A stretch of DNA of 64,000 nucleotides from Planctomycetota bacterium (GTDB lineage Bacteria > Planctomycetota > UBA1135). The stretch is from positions 1-64,000 of the forward strand of contig JAPKBM010000002.1 of NCBI GenBank assembly GCA_026421205.1, in the 5' to 3' direction. Positions within the stretch are counted from its first letter, which is position 1; the number at the start of each line of letters is the position of its first letter. The translations under genes were made by a program, and so were the position numbers. The notes beneath the pieces are model-generated. The model was not told the origin of the DNA, ran no database searches, and was given only the letters and a program-made list of their open reading frames with translations. Of this stretch, positions 51,317-59,394 are shown one piece after another.

Positions 51317-52531
51317 TTAGTTATTGCCAGAAAGCCGGCCAATTGTCCGGATTTTGAGCAATCTATGGTCGCCAGAAGGCTTCATACCCTGAATCAAGAT
51401 GGCTGCGCCGACTTGGTGAAAGGGGAGAGACCGGTCCTTTTCGTCCAAAACCTCACCCACCTCAAAGGGTGGCGTTTTGCCCTGATCTGCCATGGAAAGC
51501 ATGACCCAAGTGGCTGAATTTTTTCGGTTGGCCTCAAAACTCATAGTCAACGCCGACGAACCGCTCAAAGAGGCTGACTGGCTGTGCCAAATCCAAGGAA
51601 GCACCCTTTGGCTGAATGGGCTGGGGGAGGCCGCAAAAACCCCACGTGGCATTTCTGGCCGCAAGACAAAAGTCGTTGTCGTTTTCCCCGGTACGGTTTG
51701 AATGAATGTCCGACGGAACCCGCCTAAAAGTTCTGGGACATCCCAATTTGCCGCCAAACGCCACCGTTTTGGCCGATCCCAGCCGAGGTCGGAGAACTTT
51801 ACCGAGAAGGTATAGGGTTCCTTGCCGGGGTTGGTGAGCTGGAGCAGATCAAAGGTTGCAGTGGACTCCCCAGCCTCCACGCGCGTGTTGTGGATGGTAG
51901 GTCCGACGTTTTCAGGCAATGGAGCGCTGATGGCGCGCACGCGCAATTCTTGGGTGAGTTCACTCATCTCACCGACGCCCTCAGGGAGGGGCTCCACGCG
52001 CAAGGCCAGGCCGTGAGGCATGGTGAAGTGAGTCGTGATGAATCCACCTTCTTTCCACGCAGAAAAATCTAACGCGCCCTCGGGGAAAATCATCATGAGT
52101 CCTAGGTCTGGATTGGCAATGGCATTGCACTTTTCCGAAGTCATCAAGCCAACGACGGATTGCTGGACCGGAATACCATCGGTGGATAGTGCTGAAGTCG
52201 TACAGGGAAAACCGTTTTCGCCTCCGAAAAGCACCGTGCCTGAGACGGTGGCCTCCGGAAAATCAGAAATCATATGCGTGAATTCCTTTCCGATGATGAA
52301 ATGAATATTTCCAGCATCGGAATCAAAATCATCCGGCGTTTCCCCTGGAAATTTCAAAGTCATGTTGCTGATAGCTGGCAAGGTTTCAGGGGTGACGCCC
52401 TGCTCCTTGACCAAACTTCCATAATTTAAATGGCTTCCAGCACCACTCTGGCAAAGTTCCCATTCTTCCACGGGAGAATGGATGGGCGTGTCTTGAAACA
52501 CGGCAAGTGAAAGTGCAAGAGCCAACATCAT
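51317..52531 (-). CDS. Secreted protein of unknown function
   Basis: 404 aa with a short signal peptide (MMLALALSLAVFQ). Beta-rich; Cys residues in WELCQSGAG, FPCTTSALS and EKCNAIANP could pair. Regions resemble viral-like or adhesin beta-sandwiches (e.g. GIPVQQSVVGLMT; TATFDLLQLTNPGKEPYTFSVKFSDLG). No family is recognised. The ATG overlaps the xthA stop (ATGA), so it is co-translated with a nuclease, which is probably accidental. Confidence 0.6.
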   Translation of the reverse strand: MMLALALSLAVFQDTPIHSPVEEWELCQSGAGSHLNYGSLVKEQGVTPETLPAISNMTLKFPGETPDDFDSDAGNIHFIIGKEFTHMISDFPEATVSGTVLFGGENGFPCTTSALSTDGIPVQQSVVGLMTSEKCNAIANPDLGLMMIFPEGALDFSAWKEGGFITTHFTMPHGLALRVEPLPEGVGEMSELTQELRVRAISAPLPENVGPTIHNTRVEAGESTATFDLLQLTNPGKEPYTFSVKFSDLGWDRPKRWRLAANWDVPELLGGFRRTFIQTVPGKTTTTFVLRPEMPRGVFAASPSPFSQRVLPWIWHSQSASLSGSSALTMSFEANRKNSATWVMLSMADQGKTPPFEVGEVLDEKDRSLPFHQVGAAILIQGMKPSGDHRLLKIRTIGRLSGNN

Positions 52532-53313
52532 GATGTCTTCAATACTACAACGAGAGGAGCATGGTCGCTTGGTTTTGCTTCCCAGTCCCCCTTTTTTCGC
52601 TCATCGCGATCCACGCCTACGTCGGTGCAAATTCCCGCCGCCGAAGGATTTCCCAGCGCAAGATCAATGCGCATGCCCATGTTGCGTGGGAAAGCACCGC
52701 CTCGGTAATCCCACCAAGTGAAGATGCCCGCCTCGCTGGTTTGTTCGCGGTGAAGGTCTACCATGCCAAGAGACAGAAAACTTTGAAGACGCGCGCGTTC
52801 CTCATCCGAGCAAAGAATTTTCCCGCGCCAGCCATCAGCGTCATAGATGTCTCGGTCATCCGTGACGATATTGAAATCCCCCAGCATCACGGTGGGGCGG
52901 GGCTCGGCGAGCTCTGCCTTCATAGTTTGGGTGAGTGCATCCAGCCACGCCAACTTCCGCACGTATTTGTCGCAGCCGACCTCCTTACCGTTGATGACGT
53001 AAGCATTGAGAACGCGCACGCCTTGGCAAGTGGCACGGATTATGCGGGCTTCTTCCGGCACGGGGTTGTCGTCAAAGTTGCACACCACCTCTTCCAGAGG
53101 CTCACGAGAAATCATGGCCACCCCGTTGTAGGTTTTTTGCCCATGCACATGCGCATGCCAGCCGGCGTTGGCCAAGGCGGTGTGCGGAAAATCCTCATCC
53201 GTTACCTTGGTTTCCTGCAGACAGAGGAGGTCGGGTTGGTGGCGTTCCAGGACGCCGAGCACACGCTCAAGACGAGTGCGGATGGAGTTGACATTCCAGG
53301 AGATGACTTTCAC
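52528..53313 (-). CDS. xthA: Exodeoxyribonuclease III (AP endonuclease)
   Basis: 261-aa DNA repair nuclease of the EEP family. VISWNVNSIRTRLERVL (Asn), CLQETKVTD (Glu, Mg2+ ligand), MLGDFNIVTDDRD (Asp, Asn), TWWDYRGGAF and PSDHAPLVVVL (Asp, His) are the catalytic residues in order. GTG start at 53313 with TATCCT 7 nt upstream (leaderless pattern). Acts on abasic sites and 3' ends in the cytoplasm. Confidence 0.95.
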   Translation of the reverse strand: MKVISWNVNSIRTRLERVLGVLERHQPDLLCLQETKVTDEDFPHTALANAGWHAHVHGQKTYNGVAMISREPLEEVVCNFDDNPVPEEARIIRATCQGVRVLNAYVINGKEVGCDKYVRKLAWLDALTQTMKAELAEPRPTVMLGDFNIVTDDRDIYDADGWRGKILCSDEERARLQSFLSLGMVDLHREQTSEAGIFTWWDYRGGAFPRNMGMRIDLALGNPSAAGICTDVGVDRDERKKGDWEAKPSDHAPLVVVLKTS

Positions 53314-53320
53314 GGGGCTA

Positions 53321-53326
53321 AGGATA
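53321..53326 (-). promoter_or_regulatory. -10-like TATCCT (leaderless xthA)
   Basis: Minus-strand TATCCT, then TAGCCCC (7 nt), then GTG 53313. Confidence 0.45.
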
Positions 53327-53343
53327 GGGGCGCGGGGCGGGGG

Positions 53344-53349
53344 TAGAAT
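53344..53349 (+). promoter_or_regulatory. -10 element TAGAAT of the aldehyde dehydrogenase gene
   Basis: TAGAAT followed by 9 nt and ATG 53359; no ribosome-binding site is seen in between. Confidence 0.45.
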
Positions 53350-53358
53350 GCTGTTTCT

Positions 53359-54909
53359 ATGACGACTTCCACATCCACAGTTGACCTTTCCTTTTTGGCC
53401 GAATTGGGCCTTGAGGGCACTTTGTCTGGCGCCTACAACGGTTCTTGGCTGAGCTGCAACGGTTCCAAATTAACCGTGAATTCCCCCGCCGATGGCTCGA
53501 AGATTGGCGTGATTGAGCAAGCGAATGCGGAGGATTATGAAAAGGTGGCCGCGGCTGCGCAGGAAGCATTTTTGCGGTGGCGGGAAGTGCCCGCACCCAT
53601 TCGCGGGGAATACGTGCGTCGGATTGGTGAAGAAATGCGCAAGCACAAAGAGGCACTCGGAAAGATCGTGTCCTGGGAAATGGGCAAGATTTTGCAGGAA
53701 GGATTAGGCGAGGTGCAAGAGGCCATTGACATTGCTGATTTTTCTGTGGGTCAATCCCGCATGATGTATGGATTGTCCATGCACAGTGAGCGCCCGCAAC
53801 ATGCCATGCGCGAGCAGTGGCATCCCTTGGGTGTGGTGGGGGTCATCTCCGCGTTTAACTTCCCTTCGGCGGTTTGGGCGTGGAATTCCATGTTGGCTTT
53901 GGTTTGTGGAGATTCCTGTTTGTGGAAGCCAAGCTCCAAAACGCCATTGACGGCTATTGCCATGACGAAGGTGGCTGCCAAAGTGCTGGAGCCCGAAGGT
54001 TGGGGCGCGTTGATTGGTTTGGTGGTAGGGCGTGGTTCAGAGGTGGGCGCGTTGATGTTGGATGACAAACGCGTTCCGTTGGTTTCCGCCACAGGTTCTT
54101 GCGCCATGGGGAAGCATGTGGCTGAAAAGTTGGCTTCTCGTTACGGCCGGACCATTTTGGAATTAGGCGGCAATAACGCGGCGGTGATTTTGGAAGACGC
54201 CGATTTAGAGATGGCGTTTCGTTCTACCTTGTTTGGCGCCGTGGGTACGGCCGGCCAGCGCTGTACTTCTACTCGACGCATCTTGATTCAAAAAAGCGTC
54301 AAAGATGAATTCGTTTCCAAACTCGTGGAGTTCTACGGAAAAGTCCCCATCGGCAATCCCTTGGCCGACGGCACCTTGATGGGGCCGTTGATTGATCAAG
54401 GTGCGGTGGATGATGTTTTGGCGTCCATTGAAAACGTGAAAGCTGCCGGCGGAAAGATTTTATGCGGCGGTGAGCAAGTGCATCCGGAAGGTTGCGAAGG
54501 CGGGACTTATATGACGCCGTGTATTGCCGAAGTGCAAAATGAATGGCAAGTGGTGCAGGATGAGACCTTTGGTCCTTTGCTTTATATTATTGAAGTGGAG
54601 GATTTGGATGATGCGATTGCCAAGCACAATGATGTTCCTCAGGGTTTGAGTTCTTGTATTTTCACAAGCAACATGCGGCATGCAGAGCGTTTCGTTTCTG
54701 CGGCTGGTTCGGATTGTGGAATTGCGAATGTGAACTTGGGAACTTCTGGTGCTGAAATTGGCGGTGCTTTTGGTGGTGAAAAGGAGACAGGTGGTGGACG
54801 TGAGTCTGGGTCGGATGCTTGGAAGGCTTATATGAGGCGTCAGACGAATACGATCAACTGGGGGACGGAGTTGCCGTTGGCCCAGGGGATTTCCTTTGAT
54901 TTGGATTAG
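53359..54909 (+). CDS. Aldehyde dehydrogenase, ALDH7/antiquitin-like
   Basis: 516 aa. Cofactor and catalysis: VISAFNFPSAVWAWNSMLAL (NAD-binding), ATGSCAMGKHVAEKLASRYG, ELGGNNAAVILEDADLE (Glu base), GTAGQRCTSTRRI (Cys nucleophile) and FGGEKETGGGRESGSDAWKAYMRR. This matches alpha-aminoadipate-semialdehyde (piperideine-6-carboxylate) dehydrogenases of lysine breakdown. Whether lysine catabolism runs here cannot be told; no neighbours from that route. Confidence 0.93.
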   Translation: MTTSTSTVDLSFLAELGLEGTLSGAYNGSWLSCNGSKLTVNSPADGSKIGVIEQANAEDYEKVAAAAQEAFLRWREVPAPIRGEYVRRIGEEMRKHKEALGKIVSWEMGKILQEGLGEVQEAIDIADFSVGQSRMMYGLSMHSERPQHAMREQWHPLGVVGVISAFNFPSAVWAWNSMLALVCGDSCLWKPSSKTPLTAIAMTKVAAKVLEPEGWGALIGLVVGRGSEVGALMLDDKRVPLVSATGSCAMGKHVAEKLASRYGRTILELGGNNAAVILEDADLEMAFRSTLFGAVGTAGQRCTSTRRILIQKSVKDEFVSKLVEFYGKVPIGNPLADGTLMGPLIDQGAVDDVLASIENVKAAGGKILCGGEQVHPEGCEGGTYMTPCIAEVQNEWQVVQDETFGPLLYIIEVEDLDDAIAKHNDVPQGLSSCIFTSNMRHAERFVSAAGSDCGIANVNLGTSGAEIGGAFGGEKETGGGRESGSDAWKAYMRRQTNTINWGTELPLAQGISFDLD

Positions 54910-54984
54910 TCCTTCTTCTTTTTCTCTGTCCCTAGCCCACTCGGCTTCCGTCGGGCTGGGGCACAATGGAAGTGACGCAAGGTC

Positions 54985-54990
54985 TACAAT
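54985..54990 (+). promoter_or_regulatory. -10 element TACAAT of the PPOX gene
   Basis: TACAAT followed by 9 nt and ATG 55000. A tiny ATG-CCA-TGA frame (54995-55003) overlaps the start. Confidence 0.45.
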
Positions 54991-54999
54991 GAAAATGCC

Positions 55000-55551
55000 A
55001 TGAATCCCCAGTTCACAGAGATACCAGATTTGCTCAAGGCGTTTATTGAAGAGCAGGAAATTTTCTTTGTTGCCACTGCAGCGAAGGATGGAAGGGTCAA
55101 TGTCTCGCCGAAAGGTATGGACTCTTTGCGCATTATCAATAGAAAGAGGGTGATTTGGCTCAATGTTACGGGAAGCGGCAATGAGACGTCGGCCCACGTT
55201 CAATCAAACCCGCGAATGACGATGATGTTTTCTTCCTTCAAGGGGAATCCAATGATTTTGCGCGTATATGGAAATGCCAAAGTCATCCACAAGAATCATC
55301 CAGCGTGGGATGAACTGTTTTCTTTGTTCCCTCCTACGCCTGGGGCAAGGCAAATATTTGACTTGTCGGTAGATTTGGTGAAGCCATCCTGCGGCACGGC
55401 TGTGCCACTCTTTGATTATGTTGAGGGTAGAGGCCAATTGAAAAAGTGGGCGGAAAAGAAGGGGGAAGATGGCATGAAGGCATATTGGGAACAACATAAC
55501 CAAACAAGTCTTGATGGTCTTCCGACAAAAATCATGGAAGGCAACACTTGA
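55000..55551 (+). CDS. Pyridoxamine 5'-phosphate oxidase-like flavin protein
   Basis: 183-aa PPOX-fold protein. Split-barrel motifs IFFVATAAKDGRVNVSPKGMD and VIWLNVTGSGNETSAHVQSNPRMTMMFSSF, followed by ILRVYGNAKVI, are the FMN-binding pattern of this family. Active role unknown. The AT-richer composition than neighbours (e.g. after 55,200) and the 340-bp gap that follows suggest a recently gained piece, only as a hint. Confidence 0.85.
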   Translation: MNPQFTEIPDLLKAFIEEQEIFFVATAAKDGRVNVSPKGMDSLRIINRKRVIWLNVTGSGNETSAHVQSNPRMTMMFSSFKGNPMILRVYGNAKVIHKNHPAWDELFSLFPPTPGARQIFDLSVDLVKPSCGTAVPLFDYVEGRGQLKKWAEKKGEDGMKAYWEQHNQTSLDGLPTKIMEGNT

Positions 55552-55892
55552 ACTAATCCATGGCTGAGATGCCAAATACCATAAGCCCCCAAGCTCCCAT
55601 TGTTGTTGAGCAAGTATTCCTTATGTCATTCGAGCGCGTGTAATCGGCACTGACGCTGCCGAAAGAAATGAGAGAATGGCGTTTTTCAAGTATTCCAGAC
55701 TTTACGCCCATCGTCGAATTGTCTACTCGGTTTAGATTGAAAATCATGGCCGAATGTTTACTCATATTTGGGATGTCACGGGCGTGGATACTCCCCATTT
55801 CATCACTTACCTATGGACATCCCAGAATTCAAGCGAGAATCCGGCGTGGCCGGGTGGGGACATTCCTTATCCAAGACCAACGCTCGAAATAC
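55552..55892. other. Gap without a convincing gene
   Basis: About 340 bp between the PPOX gene and trmL. Frames of 60-97 codons exist on both strands, but none has a good start signal or a recognised motif. The longest minus-strand frame (55553-55798) could be a remnant. The GCCGACG motif is absent here. Confidence 0.5.
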
Positions 55893-56372
55893 TTAAGTTG
55901 GTAGTGGCATTCCTGCGGAGACGACCGCGGTGTAAGCAGCTAAGCAAACGGTATTCGCCAAATTCAACGACCGGATTTCTTTACTTATGGGAACCCGAAC
56001 GCATTGTCGTGCATACGCGTCCAACATCGCCGAGGGCAACCCTTTAGATTCCCCACCAAAAACTAAAACAGCATCTTTTTCAAAGGCCACGTCAAACAAA
56101 GAAGTCCCTTGGCGTGCAGAAAAGAAATGCATTCGATCCTCCACGGTCGGCGATGACCCAGAGCTTAAAAAATCACAGCAAGCATCCCAGTCGTCATGCA
56201 CCATCAAGTCCACCCTGGGCCAATAATCCAAGCCCGCCCGCCGCAATCCCTTTTCTTCCAGTGAAAACCCAATCGGCCGTACGATATGAAGGCGGAGCCC
56301 AAGCCCAAGCACCAGCCGTCCAATGGAGCCGGTATTGTTGGGGATCTCTGGGTGCACAAGCACAATTTCCAT
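55893..56372 (-). CDS. trmL: tRNA (cytidine/uridine-2'-O-)-methyltransferase, TrmL
   Basis: 159-aa SPOUT-class enzyme that 2'-O-methylates the wobble base of tRNA-Leu. MEIVLVHPEIPNNTGSIGR is the usual start. The SAM knot is VLVFGGESKGLPSAML and VPISKEIRSLNLANTVCLAAY. Length matches. The ATG at 56372 overlaps the ATG of the divergent GNAT gene by two bases, with TAGAAT 7 nt upstream inside the GNAT codons. Confidence 0.93.
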   Translation of the reverse strand: MEIVLVHPEIPNNTGSIGRLVLGLGLRLHIVRPIGFSLEEKGLRRAGLDYWPRVDLMVHDDWDACCDFLSSGSSPTVEDRMHFFSARQGTSLFDVAFEKDAVLVFGGESKGLPSAMLDAYARQCVRVPISKEIRSLNLANTVCLAAYTAVVSAGMPLPT

Positions 56373-56934
56373 GGTCCGAATTCTAACCGAACGCCTCATC
56401 CTTGATGAACTTACCCCGGCCGACGCGGGAGACATGTTCCCTTACCGGGCGGATCCCGAAGTCTGTCGCTTCCAATCCTGGGAGCCCATGACCACTTTGG
56501 AGGAGGTGGAGCGCTTCATCGCCCAAATTAACGCCACGGAATTCAACACCCCAGGGACGTGGTTTCAGATTGCAATCCGCCATCAAGAAACTGGGCAACT
56601 GCTTGGTGATCTAGCCACCCATTTCTTAGCCGATGCCCCTCAGCAGGTGGAATTGGGCTTTACTATTTCCCCTCAGTGCCAAAGGCAAGGTTACGCCACC
56701 GAAGCGGTGCAAGGACTGTTGCAGTACTTATTCCAAGACTGCGAAAAGCATCGCGTCACCGCATCCGTAGACCCCAGGAATCAAGCGTCCCTTGCGCTGC
56801 TTCAAAAGGTCGGCTTTCAACAAGAAGCACACTTCCGCAAAAGCCTCTGGTTCAAAGGAGAATGGGTAGACGACATCATCTTCGCCATCCTCCGAAGTGA
56901 GTTTCACTCACCCAGCAAGCAGAAGACCCTTTAG
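56371..56934 (+). CDS. GNAT acetyltransferase, RimJ/RimL type
   Basis: 187-aa N-acetyltransferase. ILTERLILDELTPADAGDMF is the typical start; VELGFTISPQCQRQGYATEAVQGLLQYLF holds the acetyl-CoA loop (Q-x-x-G-x-A), and KHRVTASVDPRNQASLALLQKVGF is the C-terminal signature. It may acetylate a ribosomal protein or other amine (unknown). Its start codon overlaps that of trmL on the other strand (CCATGG). Confidence 0.9.
   Translation: MVRILTERLILDELTPADAGDMFPYRADPEVCRFQSWEPMTTLEEVERFIAQINATEFNTPGTWFQIAIRHQETGQLLGDLATHFLADAPQQVELGFTISPQCQRQGYATEAVQGLLQYLFQDCEKHRVTASVDPRNQASLALLQKVGFQQEAHFRKSLWFKGEWVDDIIFAILRSEFHSPSKQKTL
56380..56385 (-). promoter_or_regulatory. -10 element TAGAAT of trmL inside the GNAT gene
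   Basis: Minus-strand TAGAAT, TCGGACC (7 nt), then ATG 56372. It lies in codons 4-5 of the divergent gene, leaving no room for leaders on either side. Confidence 0.5.
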
Positions 56935-56984
56935 CATCATCCACCGGGCCCAAAACATCATGATCTGTCGCTTTAGGGCGACCG

Positions 56985-56990
56985 TACAAT
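56985..56990 (+). promoter_or_regulatory. -10 element TACAAT of ychF
   Basis: TACAAT then 10 nt to ATG 57001; an ATG-GTT-CCA-TGA mini-frame (56993-57004) overlaps the start, as at the PPOX gene. Confidence 0.45.
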
Positions 56991-57000
56991 TCATGGTTCC

Positions 57001-58092
57001 ATGAGTCTCTCCTGCGGCATCGTAGGGCTTCCAAACGTCGGCAAGTCCACCCTCTTCTCAGCCCTCAGCTCCGCAACAGCTGAAGTTGGGAACTATCCAT
57101 TCTGCACCATAGAACCCAACTCAGCCGTCGTCGAAGTCCCCGATGATCGCCTCAAGCAAATAGAACAATACGTTCCCGCAGGACGCCTCATGCCGGCCGT
57201 CGTCCAAATTGTGGACATCGCCGGACTCGTGAAAGGGGCCTCGGAAGGGGAAGGCATGGGCAATCAATTCCTCGGCAACATTAAAGAATGCCAAGCTATT
57301 CTTCACGTCGTCCGATGCTTCGGTGGGGACAAAGTCCTGCGGGAAGATCCCGTGGACCCGAAGGGAGATATTGAAGTCATTGAAATGGAACTCGCACTCG
57401 CGGATCTCGTCACGGCGCAACGTACCGTAGAACGTTCAGCAAAAAAAGCAAGATTCGGGGAAAAAGAACTCGCCATTGACTTGGCAGTCTACGAAAAAGT
57501 CGTCACCCTATTGGAGGAAGGCAAACAGGCGAGGTCGGGAAACTGGACGAAACGAGAATTGGAAGCTCTCAAGCCACTTTGCCTGATGACCCTCAAGCCT
57601 GTTTTGTACATCGCCAACGTAGCCGACGATGACCCCGAAGGCACCAGCGACTACGCCAAGCAAGTCGCGGAAATTGCCGAAGGGAATGGGTCGGAATGGC
57701 TTCCTATTTGTAGTGACTTGGAACTAGAACTCCGAAGTATGGATGCGGACGACCGCGCGATGTTTATGGAAGAATTGGGCTGGAAAGAACTCGGCTTAGA
57801 GCGCCTCATTCACAAGGCATATGATCTTCTTGATCTTCAAACCTACTTCACCGCTGGAGAAATTGAAATCCGCGCATGGACGATTCATAAGGGAGATACT
57901 GCGCCGGTTGCTGCCGGAGTCATTCATACCGATTTCACAAAAAGCTTTATTCGCGCCGAAGTCTTTTCGGTGACGGATCTTTTGGCTTATGGTGGCGAAT
58001 CCGCGGTGAAAGCAGCAGGGAAACTGCGCACCGAAGGCAAGGACTACCTCATGCAAGAAGGGGACATCTGTCACTTCTTGTTAGGGAAGTAG
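57001..58092 (+). CDS. ychF: YchF / OLA1-family ribosome-associated ATPase
   Basis: 363-aa Obg-related ATPase. P-loop GLPNVGKSTLFSAL (G1), PFCTIEPN (G2 region), VDIAGLVKGASEGEGMGNQFL (G3), and a C-terminal TGS domain (YFTAGEIEIRAWTIHKGDTAP, ends LMQEGDICHFLL). The G4 position NVADDD differs from classical NKxD, as expected for this ATP-preferring family. Cytoplasmic; role in translation or redox stress (family knowledge). The GCCGACG motif falls inside the P-loop codons (57036-57042). Confidence 0.96.
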   Translation: MSLSCGIVGLPNVGKSTLFSALSSATAEVGNYPFCTIEPNSAVVEVPDDRLKQIEQYVPAGRLMPAVVQIVDIAGLVKGASEGEGMGNQFLGNIKECQAILHVVRCFGGDKVLREDPVDPKGDIEVIEMELALADLVTAQRTVERSAKKARFGEKELAIDLAVYEKVVTLLEEGKQARSGNWTKRELEALKPLCLMTLKPVLYIANVADDDPEGTSDYAKQVAEIAEGNGSEWLPICSDLELELRSMDADDRAMFMEELGWKELGLERLIHKAYDLLDLQTYFTAGEIEIRAWTIHKGDTAPVAAGVIHTDFTKSFIRAEVFSVTDLLAYGGESAVKAAGKLRTEGKDYLMQEGDICHFLLGK

Positions 58093-58095
58093 CGG

Positions 58096-58436
58096 TTAGG
58101 GAATGGTGAGGGTGTGGACGTTGGAATCAAGGATTCCGAAGAGGCCTTTACTGCCCCCTTCCAAATACCAAGTCGTACCCGATGCCGCTGGCGGAACGGT
58201 CCCTGGAAATTAACCGTTCCTGATGTGTCGGCTGTTCAAAGTTCAAAGCCGCATGCTCGCTGCGCAAACTTCAGGGTATTGCTGCGGACGGATGCAACTA
58301 CTTTTTCTGCCGACGCCACGGAGGTGCCAGGCAAGGTGTCCACGACAAATGAATCCTGATACCGAAGGAAGCCGTTTCCGCACTCTTTGGAGAGGCCGTA
58401 GGGAATTGTGCAACAAGGCGCGTGCGGCCCCGTTAT
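58096..58436 (-). pseudogene. Decayed C-terminal end of a secreted protein
   Basis: Read on the minus strand, the last frame ends ASGTTWYLEGGSKGLFGILDS... and TLTIP before TAA (58096-58098). This is the same ending as the M28 peptidase at 60417 (ASGMNLFLEAGALDHATG) and its partner gene (TSGLTIYLEAGALDATG). Upstream the matching frame is TADTSGTVNFQ, shifted by one base near 58200. An in-frame TGA lies before it and another open stretch (GFLRYQDSFVVDTLPGTSVAS) before that. Seen as a relic with a frameshift and a stop. Confidence 0.65.
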
Positions 58437-58520
58437 GAAAATGAGGGCCTAAGTGGCAGGGAGTCGCCTAGAAAAGAAGGGGCGAAGAAGGGTGGTCAGT
58501 ATTCCACCATCCTAACTGAC

Positions 58521-58775
58521 CTAGTCCAGAAGGCTGTTTAATACCCCTTTCTGCTCCAGAGCGGCCAGGTCGTCGTACCCGCCGATGAACTGGTCATCGA
58601 TGAAGATTTCTGGCACCGTCATCCGGCCGTCGGCACGCGCCATCATTTCGTCCACACGGTCGGGGTGCTCTGTGAGATTGATCTCCTCCCAAGTTTGGCC
58701 TTTGCTCTCCAGAAGTTTTTTTGCCATGTTGCAGTAGGGGCAGATAGTTTTGGTGTAGATTTCAATTTTTGCCAT
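58521..58775 (-). CDS. grxC: Dithiol glutaredoxin
   Basis: 84-aa class I glutaredoxin with CPYC in IEIYTKTICPYCNMAKKLL, cis-Pro in MTVPEIFIDDQFIGGYDDL (TVP) and the GG glutathione motif. Reduces protein disulfides and glutathionylated proteins in the cytoplasm. Divergent from bolA-grxD, across 53 bp. An in-frame start at 58841 would overlap bolA and is rejected. Confidence 0.95.
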   Translation of the reverse strand: MAKIEIYTKTICPYCNMAKKLLESKGQTWEEINLTEHPDRVDEMMARADGRMTVPEIFIDDQFIGGYDDLAALEQKGVLNSLLD

Positions 58776-58815
58776 GATTCTAAAAAGAAGGTGAATGGAG
58801 ACGGAGATTATCTCA

Positions 58816-58821
58816 TAAGAT
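58816..58821 (+). promoter_or_regulatory. -10-like TAAGAT of bolA-grxD
   Basis: TAAGAT then 7 nt to ATG 58829. It forms the right arm of the short palindrome TATCT-CATA-AGATA (58810-58823), which could be a regulator site. Confidence 0.4.
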
Positions 58822-58828
58822 AGGTTCC

Positions 58829-59065
58829 ATGACCATGCCATTCGAAGAAGTTGCTCAACTCATCACCGATGCCCTTGAGGGTGCCACTTGTGAGGTTACT
58901 GACCTTGGGGGTGGCAATCATTTGGGCTTGGACATTGCTTGGCCCGGTTTTGAAGGGCAGATTTTGTTGAAGCAGCATAAAATGGTCCTGGAAATCCTTC
59001 GGCCCCACATGGACGGGGGCACCGGCGAAATTCACGCCGTTCAAATTAAAACCATCATATCATGA
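58829..59065 (+). CDS. bolA: BolA/IbaG-family protein
   Basis: 78-aa BolA protein: VAQLITDALEGATCEVTDL, the central GNHLGLDIAWPGFEGQILLKQHKMV with the family His region, and the C-terminal GGTGEIHAVQIKTI. BolA proteins bind [2Fe-2S] clusters together with CGFS glutaredoxins. Here the partner gene follows with an ATGA overlap. TAAGAT precedes the ATG by 7 nt. Confidence 0.92.
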   Translation: MTMPFEEVAQLITDALEGATCEVTDLGGGNHLGLDIAWPGFEGQILLKQHKMVLEILRPHMDGGTGEIHAVQIKTIIS

Positions 59066-59391
59066 CTCTTCACGACGACCTTCGGACCGCCATTCAGGAC
59101 ACTCCCATTTTGCTCTTCACCAAGGGGAATAAAATGTTCCCGCAGTGTGGATTTTCCGCTCGGGTGATTGACATCTTCAAATCCATGGAGGTGCCCTTTG
59201 AGACCATTGATATTTTTGGGGATCCTGAAATCCGCCCGACCTTGATTTCCATCACGGATTGGCCGACGACCCCCCAGATTTTCTTGGGTGGGGAATTCAT
59301 CGGCGGTGGAGACATTGTGGGCGAGCTTCACCAGAAGGGGGAGTTGCAGGGCATGGTCGATGCCGTGTTTGCTCAAGGTCCGCAAGAGTAG
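59062..59391 (+). CDS. grxD: Monothiol CGFS glutaredoxin (Grx4)
   Basis: 109-aa Fe-S carrier. PILLFTKGNKMFPQCGFSARVIDIFKS holds the CGFS site, DWPTTPQIFLGGEFIGGGDIV the TP and GG motifs. Forms [2Fe-2S] heterocomplexes with BolA (family knowledge). ATGA overlap with bolA. HMG-CoA-lyase-like gene follows 10 bp later with a TAGAAT inside the gap. Confidence 0.95.
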   Translation: MTLHDDLRTAIQDTPILLFTKGNKMFPQCGFSARVIDIFKSMEVPFETIDIFGDPEIRPTLISITDWPTTPQIFLGGEFIGGGDIVGELHQKGELQGMVDAVFAQGPQE

Positions 59392-59394
59392 AAT
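59389..59394 (+). promoter_or_regulatory. -10 element TAGAAT of the HMG-CoA-lyase-like gene
   Basis: TAGAAT overlaps the end of grxD (its TAG is the stop codon) and ends 7 nt before ATG 59402. Confidence 0.5.

Noticed and set aside
54935-54964. Terminator after the aldehyde dehydrogenase gene
   Set aside because: There is an 8-bp stem, but the T-rich stretch precedes it instead of following it on either strand.
55553-55798. Minus-strand 81-aa frame as a gene
   Set aside because: No signal peptide, motif, ribosome-binding site or partner; at best a remnant.
58775-58782. TAGAAT as leaderless promoter of grxC
   Set aside because: Only 1 nt separates it from the ATG, so transcription would start inside the gene; the same applies to TATCCT at 10659 before the sigma gene.
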